From positions 31,335 through 95,334 of the forward strand of contig JAJNBG010000013.1 of NCBI GenBank assembly GCA_021155905.1: DNA of 64,000 bases. The letters are read 5' to 3'. The stretch is from Bacteroidota bacterium. GTDB taxonomy: Bacteria > Bacteroidota > Bacteroidia > B-17B0 > Aurantibacillaceae. The notes beneath the pieces are model-generated. The model did no database searches and was not told the origin of the DNA. It saw only the letters and a list, made by a program, of their open reading frames with translations. This document shows positions 63,643-64,000 of the stretch, piece by piece. Each line of letters begins with the position of its first letter. Positions within the stretch are counted from its first letter, which is position 1. The translations under genes and the position numbers were made by a program.

Positions 63643-63739
63643 AAATGAGTTTACGAGAAGCGATTTCCGTAGATTCAAAAAGTAAAAAAGAGATAGTTAA
63701 ACTATAATAATAAATAATAACAATTAAACAAAAATAACA

Positions 63740-64000
63740 ATGGCTAAAGAAAAATTCGACCGTTCCAAACCACACGTAAACATTGGTACAATTGGTCACG
63801 TAGATCACGGTAAAACTACATTAACTGCTGCAATTACAGTTGTATTGGCAGAAAAAGGATTATCAGAAGTAAGAGATTTCTCTTCTATTGATAATGCTCC
63901 TGAAGAAAAAGAGCGTGGTATCACGATCAATACTTCTCACGTAGAATATCAAACAGCTAACCGTCACTACGCTCACGTAGATTGTCCAGGTCACGCGGAT
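63740..64000 (+). CDS. tuf: Elongation factor Tu, N-terminal part (runs off the window)
   Basis: 87 codons are visible. GTPase that brings aminoacyl-tRNA to the ribosome. The G1 loop GHVDHGKT, G2 RGITINTSH, and the G3 start DCPGHAD are present; start [20 protein letters not shown] is typical of Bacteroidota EF-Tu. It follows the tRNA cluster, with which it is probably co-transcribed. Confidence 0.97.
   Translation, partial: MAKEKFDRSKPHVNIGTIGHVDHGKTTLTAAITVVLAEKGLSEVRDFSSIDNAPEEKERGITINTSHVEYQTANRHYAHVDCPGHAD

Overview
This window reads as a chromosomal segment of a Bacteroidota bacterium, in the broad Flavobacteriia/Chitinophagia/Sphingobacteriia range. Four things point there. Several large secreted proteins carry C-terminal type IX secretion (Por) sorting-type domains. 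Several intergenic regions carry the Bacteroidota promoter pattern (TTG about 19 bases upstream of TAnnTTTG). Start codons generally lack a Shine-Dalgarno sequence. The right edge has the tRNA-Thr / tRNA-Gly / tRNA-Thr / tuf arrangement typical of the phylum. The DNA is AT-rich and densely coding, with short operons on both strands. No prophage, insertion sequence or CRISPR array was seen.

Layout. 1-6.2 kb: tandem arylsulfotransferase-like secreted proteins, a LytS/LytTR two-component pair, rsmA, a beta-barrel protein and a DUF4286 gene. 6.3-12.2 kb: a TPR protein with a lipoprotein, a lone FtsX/MacB-type permease, small membrane proteins and asd. 12.3-20.4 kb: a large lamin-tail-domain surface protein translationally adjacent to a ComF-family gene, a glycosyltransferase, an Nfu-type Fe-S scaffold, a small secreted basic protein and asnS. 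20.4-25.2 kb: a complete type III restriction-modification system (mod, res) with a divergent HTH regulator. 25.3-33 kb: small and housekeeping genes (NUDIX, ribBA, truB, a YkgJ-type protein) and an envelope/nucleotide cluster on the minus strand (panD, flippase-like protein, hldE-C/rfaE2, MATE-type flippase, dut). 33-47.4 kb: a peptidase block with an M1 aminopeptidase lipoprotein, an S9/DPP-IV peptidase, a 2677-residue secreted M4 metallopeptidase and pepT. 47.4-53.3 kb: pdxA, an unknown exported protein, leucyl aminopeptidase and recQ. 53.6-62.3 kb: small membrane proteins, a zinc-ribbon protein, a DUF2807 plus barrel protein, an alpha/beta hydrolase, purL, an O-methyltransferase, rnhB and a peroxiredoxin. 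62.4-64 kb: a 5'-truncated AhpC-type peroxiredoxin, three tRNAs and the start of tuf.

Working together. The four peptidases (M1, S9, M4, M20) would form a protein-to-peptide-to-amino-acid route from the cell surface inward, with M17 inside the cell. The restriction module has its own divergent control region, with an inverted repeat overlapping the probable mod promoter. The most unusual observations are these: a triplicated composite unit (an alpha/beta module set inside a beta-sandwich) in the giant M4 protein; a REP-like palindromic repeat translated in frame inside mod; a tRNA-Gly whose 5' acceptor strand does not match its 3' strand, in a cluster that lacks the usual tRNA-Tyr; a duplicated tRNA-Thr 3' end next to an 18-bp perfect palindrome; and a peroxiredoxin gene missing its usual N-terminus. 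All functional calls come from reading sequence and family memory, without database searches.
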